Below the pieces are notes generated by a model that worked only from the letters and a program-made list of their open reading frames with translations, did no database searches and was not told the origin of the DNA. 64,000 nt of DNA, from positions 1 to 64,000 of the forward strand of contig NZ_AEEB01000001.1 in NCBI RefSeq assembly GCF_000179775.1, read 5' to 3'. This document shows positions 9,221-18,742 of the stretch, piece after piece. The stretch is from Ahrensia sp. R2A130. Its GTDB lineage: Bacteria > Pseudomonadota > Alphaproteobacteria > Rhizobiales > Rhizobiaceae. The translations under genes and the position numbers were made by a program. Numbering within the stretch: the stretch's first letter is position 1; every line of letters starts with the position of its first letter.

Positions 9221-9425
9221 TGGCCCCTATCCGTTACCCAATTTTGACAACACCCTGTAATGGCTACTTAATCTCAACACATGTGGCATTTCTACCGTGT
9301 TGCGAACACATTTGGCAGGGTCGTTTGGTACCTCGACATGTCCGCCGCCGTGATTCCTCGAAAATGGGAAAAAACGGCCATGGCCCCTATGTGTTACTTT
9401 TTGGGGCAGTAACGGGTCCGTTGGC
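9221..9425. repeat. cluster of related repeats, right group
   Basis: TGGCCCCTATCCGTTAC at 9221-9237 and TGGCCCCTATGTGTTAC at 9381-9397 are variants of the motif at 8611-8820. The second extends into a 40-bp unit (9386-9425) differing from 8809-8848 at about three positions. The two 40-bp units are direct, 577 bp apart, so they might bracket a relic element. Confidence 0.6.
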
Positions 9426-9574
9426 AAAAGTTTGGTTTTTTCGGCGAGCGAAAGTCGGGCTTCGTGGGCAGAATCCCTAGGGACCGATAACGCTCGTAAT
9501 TGAGGTCGCTGATTCCTCAGGCTCTATGGCGAAATCTGCGTTCTCCGTAGTCTTGTACAACACGACGTGCCAGC

Positions 9575-9913
9575 ATGGACCCGAACTACGTCAATGCCTA
9601 CGCGCCATCGTTGGCCGAAATCGCACCGGACGTCGTGCTGCCCGATCTGCATTATCCAGCGCTGAGCAATGAGGCTTTCGCCGAAGGCCGACGCATCGGC
9701 ACAACGTCCTTTCCGACGTTCCTGCTTAAGACCGACCGCTGCAGCGAGGCGCTGCCGATGATCTACGATCCCGACGAACGGGTTCGACTGGCAGTTAGCG
9801 TACTAAGCGCTCTTGGTGTCATGCATTTGCAAGCACACCTCTCATACCCGTTTATGACTCTGTGGTCTGCTGGCGATATGGACTCAACCTATAATCTGAT
9901 GGCGTTGCGATAG
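9575..9913 (+). pseudogene. possible DsbA/FrnE-like thioredoxin-fold remnant
   Basis: An open frame of 112 codons. The start (MDPNYVNAYAPSLAEI) lines up with the MDPMCxWCYxFAPSL segment that opens DsbA-family oxidoreductases, but both active-site cysteines are gone. The later part (FAEGRRIGTTSFPTFLLKTD) resembles the cis-Pro loop and following strand of the same fold. Intact proteins are about 210 residues, so about 100 middle residues would be missing. It may be a deleted pseudogene or an unrelated small protein; the reading is tentative. About 180 bp of featureless sequence follows. Confidence 0.35.
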
Positions 9914-10092
9914 CCAAACATAGGCAAAATAGCATCAGCAAGAGCTGTGCGACGATGTCGGTGCGTCATTCAGGCCGTGGTGGTGATCACCCCATTCTTC
10001 CACTTCCCCTAAATTTCGAAAACCGATTGCCACGGTTTGTCGGAAGGTCAGAACCTGTTCTTTCAAGAGACCGCAGCCAGATTGCAGCAGGG

Positions 10093-10464
10093 TCATCCAC
10101 CACCATCGTTGAGATCACTTAAAACCTCGACCGGTGCCGTCCATTGTAACAGGACGACACAGCCGTCATCGGACCAGACGCGGTGGACCGAGCCTTTCGG
10201 ATTGATCACCAGATCGCCCGTCCGGTAGGTGCCGTTTTCGTCGGATTGCGAGCCGGACAGTACGAAGATCGTTTCCATATCCGTATGACGGTGAAGCGGC
10301 ACACGGGCGCCAGGTTCGTATTTGAGAAGCGCTAGTTCGGGCTTCCCCGTCACTATACGGTGTATGGTGACACCGGGGCGGAAGGGTTCGAAGGGAAGGC
10401 TTTCCCAAACTTCACCAGCGAGCGAGACGATTGTCGCGAGCTGTGCATTCGATGCAACCGTCAT
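10093..10464 (-). CDS. cupin-domain protein (ChrR-like)
   Basis: A 123-residue single cupin. The metal-binding motif reads [16 protein letters not shown] (two His and Glu) with the second cupin motif [16 protein letters not shown]. The ATG at 10464 follows GGAGG and overlaps the stop of the preceding hydrolase (ATGA), so it is the last gene of the ureide operon. No enzyme activity can be deduced. In this setting it may be a sensor-like or small-molecule-binding accessory protein, or a metal-dependent isomerase. Downstream, towards the left, there is no further gene of the operon. Confidence 0.8.
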   Translation of the reverse strand: MTVASNAQLATIVSLAGEVWESLPFEPFRPGVTIHRIVTGKPELALLKYEPGARVPLHRHTDMETIFVLSGSQSDENGTYRTGDLVINPKGSVHRVWSDDGCVVLLQWTAPVEVLSDLNDGGG

Positions 10465-11123
10465 CTTATGACCTCCATGAGTTCGCCGCTCGATGTCGCC
10501 CAACCTCCGATCGCGCCTTGCGCGGTCAGCATGTCGATGGTGGCTTGTTTGAAGGCGGGAAAATAGCTCTCCGTTGCATCGGTGACGAGCAGGCATTCGA
10601 AGCCGCGATCGTTGGCCTCGCGGATGGTGGACTGCACGCAGACCTCCGTCGTCACGCCCGCCACGACCAGTTGGGTGATGCGGTGCGCGACCAGTTCATC
10701 GCCCAGCGGGGTTGCGTGGAACGCGCCCTTGCCAGGCTTGTCGATCATGGTTTCGCCCGCTATGGGCGCTAGCGCATCGACGATGCCCGCGCCGTGCTCG
10801 CCCGCAATCAACAGTCGGCCCATCGGACCATCGTCGCCGATGCGCAAGGGCGGATCGCCGCGGTTACGTTTGGCTTTCGGGCAATCCGTCAGATCGGGAC
10901 GGTGGCACTCGCGCGTGTGGATGACCGGCAAGCCTTGCTGACGGAACAGGGCTAGAAGGTCGGCGATCACCGGAATGATGGCCTGCAACGGGCGCACATC
11001 ATTGCCGAGGCTTTCGCCGAAACCGCCCGGTTCCACAAAGTCCCGCTGCATGTCGATGACCAACAATGCGGCCTCGTCCACGCGCAGCGGAAACGGGAAG
11101 GGGAGGGCGGGTACGGACACCAT
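10461..11123 (-). CDS. isochorismatase-like cysteine hydrolase, second copy
   Basis: A 220-residue cysteine hydrolase of the isochorismatase superfamily. The triad is visible: Asp24 in [10 protein letters not shown], Lys129 in [10 protein letters not shown] and Cys162 in [11 protein letters not shown]. It is clearly related to the BiuH paralogue two genes upstream but lacks its TDFCGKGGY and GDPGPCG segments, so its substrate is probably a different ureide or amide. Triuret hydrolase (TrtA), known to occur with BiuH in other bacteria, is a candidate; RutB-like ureidoacrylate hydrolysis is another. Start: ATG 11123 in TGATG coupling with the ATPase stop; GTG 11126 is also possible. Confidence 0.85.
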   Translation of the reverse strand: MVSVPALPFPFPLRVDEAALLVIDMQRDFVEPGGFGESLGNDVRPLQAIIPVIADLLALFRQQGLPVIHTRECHRPDLTDCPKAKRNRGDPPLRIGDDGPMGRLLIAGEHGAGIVDALAPIAGETMIDKPGKGAFHATPLGDELVAHRITQLVVAGVTTEVCVQSTIREANDRGFECLLVTDATESYFPAFKQATIDMLTAQGAIGGWATSSGELMEVIR

Positions 11124-12649
11124 CACGCATGCCCTGCCATGTGCCGGCTCACGCTATCGAGATCGACCGTGGCGGCAGAGCTTTCATAGGCGATGCGCCC
11201 GTCCGACATGACGAGCACGCGGTCCGACAGTTCCAGAATCTCGTCAAGGTCTTCGCTGATAAGCAGGACGGCGGTACCCGCATTTCGCGCGTCCACGATG
11301 CGCGCGCGAATGTCTGCCACGGCCGAGAAATCGAGCCCGAAACAGGGGTTCGCGACCACGAGCAGACCAATCGTCTCGCTCAACTCCCGCGCGAGCACCG
11401 CGCGCTGCACATTGCCGCCCGATAGCGACGCGATAGGTGCATTGAGTGACGCCGTCTTGACGTTGAAGTCGCGCACTAGCTGCGCTGCCTCGCGCGTCAT
11501 GGCGCGACCGTCGAGCCAAATCGAACCGGATCCCGCGTCGAAATTGCGGAACGCCAGATTTTCGCGCACGCTCATGCGACCGGCGCAGGCGTTTTGCAAC
11601 GGCTCTTCGGGGATGAAACGCACTTTCAGATCATGCGCCTGTTGCCGCGTGGCTGCGAAGCGTTCGCCGTTGACGTGAATGTCGCCGCCATGAAGCGGGC
11701 GCTGGCCGGTCAGCATTTCCATCAGTTCCATCTGCCCGTTGCCGGACACGCCCGCGATGCCGACGATCTCGCCTGCTCGCACATCGAGCGTGTCGATTGC
11801 GATGGTCTTGATGCCGGAGCGGTCGTCGGCCTCGGCACCGCGCACCGCCAGCACGATTTCGCCGTCAAGATTTTGCCGGTCAGCTGATCCGGCGAGTGTC
11901 TTTTCGCCGATCATCAAGGCGGCCATCTTGTCGGTCGACAGGTCCGCAACAGCCCCGCCGCCGACATGGCGGCCAGCGCGCAGGATCGACACGTCATCGG
12001 CAAATGCGGTGATCTCGCGAAATTTGTGCGAGATCATCAGGCAGGTCAGGCCCGTATCGTCCACCAGACCGCGCACCATGCCCAGCAGTTCGTCCGCCTC
12101 CTGCGGCGTCAGCACGGAGGTGGGTTCGTCCAGAATGAGAAAGCGCCGACCGAGATAGAGCTGCTTGAGCAATTCCAGCTTCTGCTTTTCGCCTGCCGCC
12201 AAACGGCCGACCCGTTGGTCGAGTGCTACGGAAAACGGCATGCGCTCCATGAAGGTGGCCAGCCGTTCGTTCTCGGCACGCCAGTCGATGATGTCTGACG
12301 TTGATTGCCGCGCGATCACCAGATTTTCAGCAGCCGTCAGCGACGGCACCAGCGTGAAATGTTGATAGACCATGCCCAGCCCATGCGTGTGGGCCTGTTT
12401 GGGGTTGTCGATGACGACCTGCTGGCCGCTCACCATCATCTCGCCTGCGGTGGGCCGGTAGAACCCCATCATGCATTTGACGAGGGTGGATTTGCCCGCA
12501 CCGTTCTCGCCCAGCAGCGCGTGGAATGTACCGGGCCGCACATGGATCGACACGTCGTCCAGCGCGGTGAAATCGCCGAAGCGTTTCGTCATGTGTAGCG
12601 TTTCGACGCCGATAGGGCCGTCGTCACTCGTGAAGGTGTCGGACCTCAT
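11123..12649 (-). CDS. BMP-type ABC transporter ATP-binding protein
   Basis: A 508-residue protein with two fused ABC ATPase domains, as in sugar/nucleoside-type importers (RbsA/YufO class). The first half has Walker [10 protein letters not shown] and Walker [12 protein letters not shown]. The second half has a degenerate Walker A (GVSGNGQ) and signature LSGGNVQR, the usual asymmetry of this class. It powers the two permeases and BMP binding protein encoded upstream. The ATG at 12649 overlaps the BiuH stop by 4 bases (ATGA), so the gene is embedded in the hydrolase operon and co-translated. The likely substrate is a ureide or amide handled by the neighbouring hydrolases. Confidence 0.92.
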   Translation of the reverse strand: MRSDTFTSDDGPIGVETLHMTKRFGDFTALDDVSIHVRPGTFHALLGENGAGKSTLVKCMMGFYRPTAGEMMVSGQQVVIDNPKQAHTHGLGMVYQHFTLVPSLTAAENLVIARQSTSDIIDWRAENERLATFMERMPFSVALDQRVGRLAAGEKQKLELLKQLYLGRRFLILDEPTSVLTPQEADELLGMVRGLVDDTGLTCLMISHKFREITAFADDVSILRAGRHVGGGAVADLSTDKMAALMIGEKTLAGSADRQNLDGEIVLAVRGAEADDRSGIKTIAIDTLDVRAGEIVGIAGVSGNGQMELMEMLTGQRPLHGGDIHVNGERFAATRQQAHDLKVRFIPEEPLQNACAGRMSVRENLAFRNFDAGSGSIWLDGRAMTREAAQLVRDFNVKTASLNAPIASLSGGNVQRAVLARELSETIGLLVVANPCFGLDFSAVADIRARIVDARNAGTAVLLISEDLDEILELSDRVLVMSDGRIAYESSAATVDLDSVSRHMAGHA

Positions 12650-13329
12650 GGCGCAAGCGCCTTCAGCACCGCGCGGCTGTCCGAGACGGCACCGAACACG
12701 CCGCCCTGCATCTTGATCATCTTTACAGCGGCCTCGTGGTTGCCACGGTCGGTCGCGCCGCAGCAATCCTCCAGCATCACGCATTCGAAGCCGCGGTCGT
12801 TCGCCTCGCGCATGGTGGTGTGGACGCAGACATCTGTGGTGATGCCGGCGAGGATAAGGTTGTCGATGCCGCGCGTGCGTAGGATCAGTTCCAGATCGGT
12901 GGCGTAGAAGCTGCCCTTGCCGGGCTTGTCGATGATCGGTTCACCGGGCAGCGGGGCCAGTTCCTCGATGATGTTCCAGCCCGGCTCGCCGCGCACCAAT
13001 ATCTTGCCGCAGGGGCCGGGGTCGCCGATGCCCGCGCCGATCTGCTGCGAGCGCCAGCGCTTGTTGGCGGGCAGGTCGGCAAGGTCTTCGCGGTGCCCTT
13101 CGCGGGTGTGCATGATGTGGAAGCCCTGCGCGCGCATGGTGTCCAGCACGGTGCGGATGGGTTCGATGGGCGCGCGGGTGAGCGACAGGTCGTAGCCCAT
13201 GGCATCGACGTAACCGCCCTTGCCGCAAAAGTCGGTCTGCATGTCGATGATGACGAGCGCGGTGTTGGCCGGGCGCAGATCGCCGTTCCATGGCCAAGCG
13301 TAAGGGTCGGCGGCGATGGTGGCGCTCAT
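12646..13329 (-). CDS. biuH: biuret amidohydrolase
   Basis: A 227-residue isochorismatase-superfamily cysteine hydrolase. It matches the Rhizobium biuret hydrolase as I remember it almost throughout: [55 protein letters not shown] and [18 protein letters not shown]. Triad: Asp29 (IIDMQ), Lys135 and Cys168 (TTDVCV). BiuH converts biuret to allophanate and ammonia in the cytoplasm. Allophanate hydrolase (24035-25837) completes the route. The start at 13329 overlaps the formamidase stop by 4 bases. Confidence 0.9.
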   Translation of the reverse strand: MSATIAADPYAWPWNGDLRPANTALVIIDMQTDFCGKGGYVDAMGYDLSLTRAPIEPIRTVLDTMRAQGFHIMHTREGHREDLADLPANKRWRSQQIGAGIGDPGPCGKILVRGEPGWNIIEELAPLPGEPIIDKPGKGSFYATDLELILRTRGIDNLILAGITTDVCVHTTMREANDRGFECVMLEDCCGATDRGNHEAAVKMIKMQGGVFGAVSDSRAVLKALAP

Positions 13330-14369
13330 TCGGCGGCCTCCGGCACCGCGATATGCGGTTCGGCCGCCGTGCCCATTTCGCCGTAGCGTCGTTGTGGTGT
13401 GGGAAAGCCGCAGGACGTGCCGTCGCGCACCTTCACGTTGTCCGCCCATGGCAATTCGTAACGCCCGGCCACCATGTCGTGCATGTAGGTGTAGGGGCAA
13501 TCCTGCGCACCGCCCGCCACAGCGGTGAAGCCGCGATGGCCGAACTGGTAGATGTTGTTTTCCACGCCCCAATTCGCCCGCGCCTCGCGTACGAGATCGG
13601 GGCGCACCTCTGCCGAGATAATTTCGTCTGCGCGGCCCGTCGTGCCGTGGGCGATGATGGTGCCGTCGAAGTTGACGATCATGCCTTCACCCATGGAATC
13701 GAAGGAGTCGTCGGACCCACACATGCAAACATTCGCCGTGACCATGAGATTGCAGAAGGCGTTGGACTGGTTGGTGAAGCGCCAGCTGTTGCGGATCGGC
13801 GCGGTGTAGCCCGCCGTGCGGATCATGATCTCGGCACCCTTATAGGCGCATTCACGCGCCATTTCTGGAAACATGCCGTCATGGCAGATGATGAGCGACA
13901 GCTTGCAGCCGTTCGGGCCTTCGATGACGGGAATACCGGCGTCGCCCGGCTCCCACGGTTCCACCGGCACCCATGGGTGCAGCTTGCGGTAGTTCAGCTT
14001 TACCTCGCCCCGGTCGTCGATGATGAGGCCGGTGTTGTAGGGATAGCCAATGGGGTTGAACTCCATGATGGAGAAGCAGCCCCATATTTTGTGGTCGATG
14101 CAGGCCTGTTTGAAGGCTGCGACTTCGGGCCCGTCCAACCGGCACATGATGTCTGGATTCGTGTTCATCGACAGGCCATGCAGCGCGTATTCGGGAAAGA
14201 CTACGAGGTCCATCGTGTCGAGATTGCGTCGCGCCTTGCCCACCATCTCCACGATGCGCGTGGTCTGCCGCGCCAGATCGTCGGGCGTTTCGACCACGGG
14301 CAGTTGCAGCTGCACCATGCCGAGCACCACCCCGTTGGGGGATTTGTTCAAGCCACCAAGTCCATTCAT
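13326..14369 (-). CDS. amiF: formamidase
   Basis: A 347-residue member of the aliphatic amidase/nitrilase superfamily. The sequence begins [20 protein letters not shown] and carries [11 protein letters not shown] and [16 protein letters not shown], which mark the AmiF branch. Catalytic Glu60 (VVFPEY), Lys129 (NYRKLHPW) and Cys162 ([11 protein letters not shown]) are present. AmiF hydrolyses formamide to formate and ammonia. In the operon it would add ammonia release from formamide or a formylated intermediate to biuret breakdown. It starts 9 bases after the preceding permease gene. Confidence 0.92.
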   Translation of the reverse strand: MNGLGGLNKSPNGVVLGMVQLQLPVVETPDDLARQTTRIVEMVGKARRNLDTMDLVVFPEYALHGLSMNTNPDIMCRLDGPEVAAFKQACIDHKIWGCFSIMEFNPIGYPYNTGLIIDDRGEVKLNYRKLHPWVPVEPWEPGDAGIPVIEGPNGCKLSLIICHDGMFPEMARECAYKGAEIMIRTAGYTAPIRNSWRFTNQSNAFCNLMVTANVCMCGSDDSFDSMGEGMIVNFDGTIIAHGTTGRADEIISAEVRPDLVREARANWGVENNIYQFGHRGFTAVAGGAQDCPYTYMHDMVAGRYELPWADNVKVRDGTSCGFPTPQRRYGEMGTAAEPHIAVPEAAE

Positions 14370-14378
14370 GACCGTCTC

Positions 14379-15308
14379 CTATTTGGTGATGCTCAACTCG
14401 CCCGGTGCGCCTTCCAGCGCGCGGGTGGTCGAACTGGTTGCGATGAGAATGATGAGCGTGAGCACGTAGGGTGCGGCGTAGGACAGGTAGTAGCCCGATG
14501 TGACGCCGACCGATTGCAAGGCGGGGCCGAGCGCGCCAGCTGCCCCGAACAAGAGTGCTGCCCAGATGCAGTTGATCGGGTTCCACCGCGCGAAGATGAC
14601 GAGCGCCACGGCCATCAGCCCCTGACCTGAGGAAATTCCTTCCGTCCAGCTGCCGGGATAGTAGAGCGACAGGTAGGCCCCCGCGACACCGGCCAGCGCA
14701 CCGCCTGCTGCCGTCGACAGCAACCGCACGCGGTTCGCATCGATACCCATGGCGCGTGCGGCATCCGAACTGTCGCCGACCACGCGGATGGTAAGGCCCG
14801 TGCGGGTAGACCGGAACATCCACGCGATGACGAAGGCGAGCGCGATGCCGATGATGAACAGCACGTTGACGCGCAAGGCCGCTTCCAGCTGCGGTATATC
14901 GCTCCAGAAGCCAAGCGGGATCGAAGGCAGATCGGGTGCGGAGGGCTGGATGTAGGGCTTGCCGAAAAAGAAGGCGAGGCCGATGCCGAACAACATAAGC
15001 GCGATGCCGACCGCGATGTCGTTGACGCGCGGCAGCTTGCAGATCCAGCCGTGCACCAACCCGAACGCCGTTCCGGCAAGCGCCGCGCCCGCAACGCCGA
15101 TCCAAGCCGAGCCGCTTTCGTAGGCGACCGCGTAACCGGCCATCGCGCCGAAAACCAACGTGCCTTCGAGCCCCAGGTTGATACGACCCGACCGCTCGGT
15201 GATGCATTCGCCAAGACTGACCAAGATGAAGGGTGTGGACACGCGGATCGCGCCGCCCAGCATGGCGATGGGCACAGCCCAGAGACCGAGATCATCCGCG
15301 CTCATCAT
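14379..15308 (-). CDS. BMP-type ABC transporter permease (second)
   Basis: A 309-residue inner-membrane permease of the BPD_transp_2 (RbsC/YufQ) family. About eight hydrophobic segments are visible; the conserved loop GSDSSxAARAMGI appears as VVGDSSDAARAMGIDANRV. It pairs with the permease encoded just upstream (4-base ATGA overlap) and the double ATPase. The N-terminal motif ITERSGRINLGLEGTLV is typical of the nucleoside/BMP importer subfamily. Confidence 0.92.
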   Translation of the reverse strand: MMSADDLGLWAVPIAMLGGAIRVSTPFILVSLGECITERSGRINLGLEGTLVFGAMAGYAVAYESGSAWIGVAGAALAGTAFGLVHGWICKLPRVNDIAVGIALMLFGIGLAFFFGKPYIQPSAPDLPSIPLGFWSDIPQLEAALRVNVLFIIGIALAFVIAWMFRSTRTGLTIRVVGDSSDAARAMGIDANRVRLLSTAAGGALAGVAGAYLSLYYPGSWTEGISSGQGLMAVALVIFARWNPINCIWAALLFGAAGALGPALQSVGVTSGYYLSYAAPYVLTLIILIATSSTTRALEGAPGELSITK

Positions 15309-16420
15309 ACGGCTTCCGTTTTGGGCTGGAAGATCGCGAAACGACCGATCAGCGTCTCGCTCATCAAGATGATGATGAAGACCAACCCTTGCAGAACCAG
15401 CATGGTCGCGTCCGGCAGGTCCATGCGCCGCTGCACCAGTCCGCTGGACGCTTCGATACCGGCGAGAAGGATGGCGACGGGAATGATGGCCAGCATATTG
15501 TGGCGCGCGAGAAACGCGATGAGGATGCCGGTATAGCCGTAACCCGCAGCAAGTGATGCGTTAGCCGAGCCGTGAACAGCGGCGACCTCGATCATGCCGG
15601 CCAGCCCCGCAAATGCTCCCGCCAGCGCGCAGAAGCCGACCATCAACCGGCCCACCGGCAGGCCCTGAATGCGCGCGGCACGTGTGTTGCCGCCGACGAT
15701 GCGTGCGGCGAAACCGAAGGTGGTCTTTTCAATGAGGATGTATGAGACGATGCAGGCCAGAATGCCCACCGCCAGCCCCCAATGCACGTCGAGGCTGGGC
15801 AGATTACCGATGCGGTAGGCCTCGTCCACGGGCGCTGTGGACGGCTTGTTCAGGCTTGCGGGATCGCGCAGCGGGCCTTCGATGAAATGGTTCATCAGCG
15901 CGATGGCGATATAGGCGAGCAACAGGCTTGATATGGTTTCGTTGACGCCGCGCGCATGGCGCAGATAGCCGATGAGGCCGATCCAGATTCCGCCCATGGC
16001 CATCGCCGCCAGTGCCATGCCAACCATGCCGAGCGCGCCCGGGAGGCCCGTTGCAAAAATGGCGAACGCCCCCGCCGCGACGCCGCCGAGAACGATAGCA
16101 CCTTCACCACCGATCACGATGAGGCCCAGCCGCGAGGGAATTGCCACGCAAAGTGCTGCCAACAACAGCGGTGCTGTGCGCGACAGCGTGTTCTCCCACG
16201 AGAACTGCGTGCCGAAACCCGCACGCCAAACAAGCTGGAAGAACTCCACCGGCGATTTGCCGAGGAACAGCAGGAAGACGGAGAACAGCACAAATGCAGC
16301 CAGCAGCGCGCCGGTCGGCACGAGCACGGCCTCCGCCTTCCTGTTGGACAGGAAGCCGCGCAGACCACCGGCTTGCAATGTGCCCGTCGCGATGGTCCGC
16401 TGCCTTGCCGAAACGCTCAT
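15305..16420 (-). CDS. BMP-type ABC transporter permease (first)
   Basis: A 371-residue BPD_transp_2 permease (YufP class). After a ~35-residue cytoplasmic N-terminus there is a run of hydrophobic helices. GLIVIGGEGAIVLGG and the EAA-like loop GGNTRAARIQGLPVGR are typical. The ATG at 16420 is chosen because earlier codons are not protein-like. It forms the membrane channel with the permease encoded next. Confidence 0.92.
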   Translation of the reverse strand: MSVSARQRTIATGTLQAGGLRGFLSNRKAEAVLVPTGALLAAFVLFSVFLLFLGKSPVEFFQLVWRAGFGTQFSWENTLSRTAPLLLAALCVAIPSRLGLIVIGGEGAIVLGGVAAGAFAIFATGLPGALGMVGMALAAMAMGGIWIGLIGYLRHARGVNETISSLLLAYIAIALMNHFIEGPLRDPASLNKPSTAPVDEAYRIGNLPSLDVHWGLAVGILACIVSYILIEKTTFGFAARIVGGNTRAARIQGLPVGRLMVGFCALAGAFAGLAGMIEVAAVHGSANASLAAGYGYTGILIAFLARHNMLAIIPVAILLAGIEASSGLVQRRMDLPDATMLVLQGLVFIIILMSETLIGRFAIFQPKTEAV

Positions 16421-16442
16421 GAACGAATCGCCCGCGCTGCGC

Positions 16443-17567
16443 CTAGGAGGTGGATCCGAGAACACCTTCCACGAGATAGTCCATCTTCTCCAGCGCGACA
16501 TCGGTTTCGGCAAAGCCTGTACCGGCGACAGCGATCTCTTTGCCCGTATTGTCTTTCAACGGGCCCTTGATGACGGAGAAATCGCCTTTCATGATCTCGG
16601 CCTTGGTGGCCTCGAACTGCTTGCGCGCTTGGTCTGTGACAGCAGGTCCGAGTGGGCTCATCTTCACGAAGCCATCGGCCAGCCCACCGCGCACGAAATT
16701 CGGCACGCTTTCACCGGCTTTGATCTTGGCGACCATGTCGGGGAAGACGCTGGCCCAGTTCCACTCCGCGCCCGTCAGATATTTCTGCGGCGCCAGCAGT
16801 GACTGGTCCACATGATAGCCACACACGAAGGCATCGCGGTTGGAGGCGGTTTCCACCACGACCTTGGGCGCATCCACATGGCACGTCACCACATCGACGC
16901 CCTGATCGAGCAGGGCGTTGGTCGCTTCCGCCTCCTTGACCGCAAGCGACCATTCACCGGTGAAGATGACCTGGCAGGTGATTTCGGGATCGACGGAGCG
17001 TGCGCCCAGCAGGAAAGAGTTGATGTTCAGCAGTACTTGCGGAATAGGTTTGGCGGCGACAAAGCCGATCTTTTTGGTCTTCGTCGCGTGGCCTGCAGCA
17101 ACGCCGTTGAGATATTGGCCCGTGCCGATATAGCCGAACTGGCTGCCCACATTGGTGGGGTGTTCGCCTTCCACCCACAGCCCGCCCGTATGCTGAAAGC
17201 GCACATCCGGAAATTTTGGCGCGGTCTCGATCACATGCGGATTGAAATAGCCGAACGATGTGGCGAACACCATTTGCGCGCCATCCAGATTGACCATGGA
17301 GGCCATGGACTTCTGCACATCCACGGCTTCTGGCACGTTTTCTTCTTCGATGACGGTCACGCCATCCATCGCCTTCACGGCAGCCGCCCCTTCGGCATGG
17401 GCCTGGTTGTAGCCGAAATCGTCCTTCGGGCCGACATAGATGAAGCCGACCGTCATGTCGGCGGCATGGGCTGCCGTGCTCAACAGTCCCGGCATGGCGG
17501 CCAGGCCTGCCAGACCGGCGGCGCCCTTCAAAATCGTACGGCGGGTGGTGTGTTTCACATCGGTCAT
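16443..17567 (-). CDS. BMP-family substrate-binding protein
   Basis: A 374-residue periplasmic binding protein. Its twin-arginine-type signal (TTRRTILKGAAGLAGLAAM, cleavage after AHA about residue 35) is followed by the BMP-family core: VGFIYVGPKDDFGYNQAHAEG, FATSFGYFNPHVIETAPKFPDVRFQH and FVCGYHVDQSLLAPQKYLTG. BMP proteins of this kind bind nucleosides, purines or small amide compounds. Operon context with BiuH and AmiF points to a ureide such as biuret or a related amide. It is the first gene of the minus-strand operon. A T-N11-A box lies 111 bp upstream of the start. Confidence 0.92.
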   Translation of the reverse strand: MTDVKHTTRRTILKGAAGLAGLAAMPGLLSTAAHAADMTVGFIYVGPKDDFGYNQAHAEGAAAVKAMDGVTVIEEENVPEAVDVQKSMASMVNLDGAQMVFATSFGYFNPHVIETAPKFPDVRFQHTGGLWVEGEHPTNVGSQFGYIGTGQYLNGVAAGHATKTKKIGFVAAKPIPQVLLNINSFLLGARSVDPEITCQVIFTGEWSLAVKEAEATNALLDQGVDVVTCHVDAPKVVVETASNRDAFVCGYHVDQSLLAPQKYLTGAEWNWASVFPDMVAKIKAGESVPNFVRGGLADGFVKMSPLGPAVTDQARKQFEATKAEIMKGDFSVIKGPLKDNTGKEIAVAGTGFAETDVALEKMDYLVEGVLGSTS

Positions 17568-17677
17568 GGCGGTTTCCTATAGTTCAGCGCGGGAGGTGCG
17601 GTGGTAGAAAGGGAATGCGCGATGGAAAATGCCTGCTGGCAGTGATGCTGTCTTCTGTTCAATTTGCACAGATGTGC

Positions 17678-17690
17678 TGCATTTTTTGCA
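17678..17690. promoter_or_regulatory. candidate LysR box TGC-N7-GCA in front of the BMP/biuret operon
   Basis: TGCATTTTTTGCA has the T-N11-A form, and the flanking bases extend it to GCTGCA-N5-TGCAGC (17676-17692). It lies between the end of the LysR gene and the BMP gene start. Two more TGC-N7-GCA boxes lie upstream of the LysR and dipeptide-transporter starts. Confidence 0.5.
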
Positions 17691-17708
17691 GCGCTATTGT
17701 GGTAGATT

Positions 17709-18605
17709 TCAGGACTGCCCTTCGAGCGCTTCGGTGAGCTGTTGCAGAAACTTCGCGGATGCCACCGGCAGGGTGCGGCCCTTCATCTGGCCGAGCAGCA
17801 ACTGCCCGACCGGCACATCCTTTTTGGAAACCGGGCGATGCACCATATCGGCCTGCCGCTCGCTGTCGAGACCGATGGGGATCTGAAAGCCGATGGCGTG
17901 TTCCTGGGTGATGTAATGGCGGATGAGATCGAAGGACTCGGTTTCTACAGCCGCGTTTAGCGCCTCGCCGATCGTCGCTGCACCGATCTCCAGCAGATGA
18001 CGCACACCATAGGCCTTGGTGGGCAGGATCAATTTGTGTCGCAGACATTCACGCAGGCGAAGGTCCGTTCGATCTGCCAGCGGATCGTCAGCCCGCATGA
18101 CGGCATGAACTGCTTGTGCCGTTGCGCAGATGACTTCGAATTCGGCCATGTGGATCGGCTCGAAAACGAGGGCGAGATCGCTGCTGAAGGACGCAAGATC
18201 CTGTTCCGCCTGCACGCGATCGCGCACATTCACCGCGAATGTCACGCCTGGATGTTCTTTGCGGTAGAGCGCGATCTGGTGAGACAGGAAATAGGGGATT
18301 GTCGCCTGCGAGCAGGCTATGGAGACGTGGCCCCGCCGTTCTCCCGATAAGTCCGCCACCCGTGACTGCACCCGCTGCATGTCCGTGCGCTGGTTTCTGA
18401 TATGCGCCATCAGAAGTTCGCCGGCCGGGTTGAGGCGCATCCCTCGCGGAAGCCGTTCGAAGATGGGCCAGCCAAATTCGTCCTCGAAGTTCTGGATCCG
18501 CCTGTTGAGCGCAGACGCGGTGAGGCTGGCATCCTCCGCCGCCTTGCGGATCGACCCGGCACGCACGACGGCTTCGATGAGTTCGAACGTCTTCAGGTGC
18601 CTCAT
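17709..18605 (-). CDS. LysR-family regulator of the ureide cluster
   Basis: A 298-residue LysR protein with its HTH at residues 1-60 (MRHLKTFELIEAVVRAGSIRKAAEDA, then ASALNRRIQNFEDEFGWPIFER) and a LysR substrate-binding domain (GHVSIACSQATIPYFLSHQI). The ATG at 18605 is chosen because HTH homology begins there; upstream codons are not protein-like. It sits between the two operons, co-directional with the BMP operon and divergent from the dipeptide-type transporter, the usual place for a local regulator. The co-inducer is unknown; biuret or allophanate are candidates by context. Confidence 0.9.
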   Translation of the reverse strand: MRHLKTFELIEAVVRAGSIRKAAEDASLTASALNRRIQNFEDEFGWPIFERLPRGMRLNPAGELLMAHIRNQRTDMQRVQSRVADLSGERRGHVSIACSQATIPYFLSHQIALYRKEHPGVTFAVNVRDRVQAEQDLASFSSDLALVFEPIHMAEFEVICATAQAVHAVMRADDPLADRTDLRLRECLRHKLILPTKAYGVRHLLEIGAATIGEALNAAVETESFDLIRHYITQEHAIGFQIPIGLDSERQADMVHRPVSKKDVPVGQLLLGQMKGRTLPVASAKFLQQLTEALEGQS

Positions 18606-18628
18606 CACGCAAGGCCTCTCGATATCGA

Positions 18629-18708
18629 TGCAAAAAACGCACCGATCATGTGAATTTATAGCAATAGATGTCAACGCAGATAGAGCGCAGGCTTTTGCAA
18701 GAGCTGCA
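18629..18708. promoter_or_regulatory. divergent control region with two TGC-N7-GCA boxes
   Basis: TGCAAAAAACGCA (18629-18641) and TGCAAGAGCTGCA (18696-18708) both fit T-N11-A, 67 bp apart centre to centre. They lie in the 137-bp gap between the LysR start (18605, minus) and the binding-protein start (18743, plus). Together with 17678-17690 they form a consistent motif set for the local LysR protein. Confidence 0.5.
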
Positions 18709-18742
18709 TTTTCGCGGCACGTTTCAGGGAAAGGGTTCACCA

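Noticed and set aside
8611..9425. Repeats as plasmid-type replication iterons
   Set aside because: Spacing is irregular, there is no recognisable initiator gene or AT-rich origin, and the 40-bp unit looks like an IS end.
13290..14630. Long plus-strand open frame opposite biuH/amiF
   Set aside because: It is the antisense shadow of high-GC genes; its translation has no family resemblance while the minus strand encodes clear enzymes.
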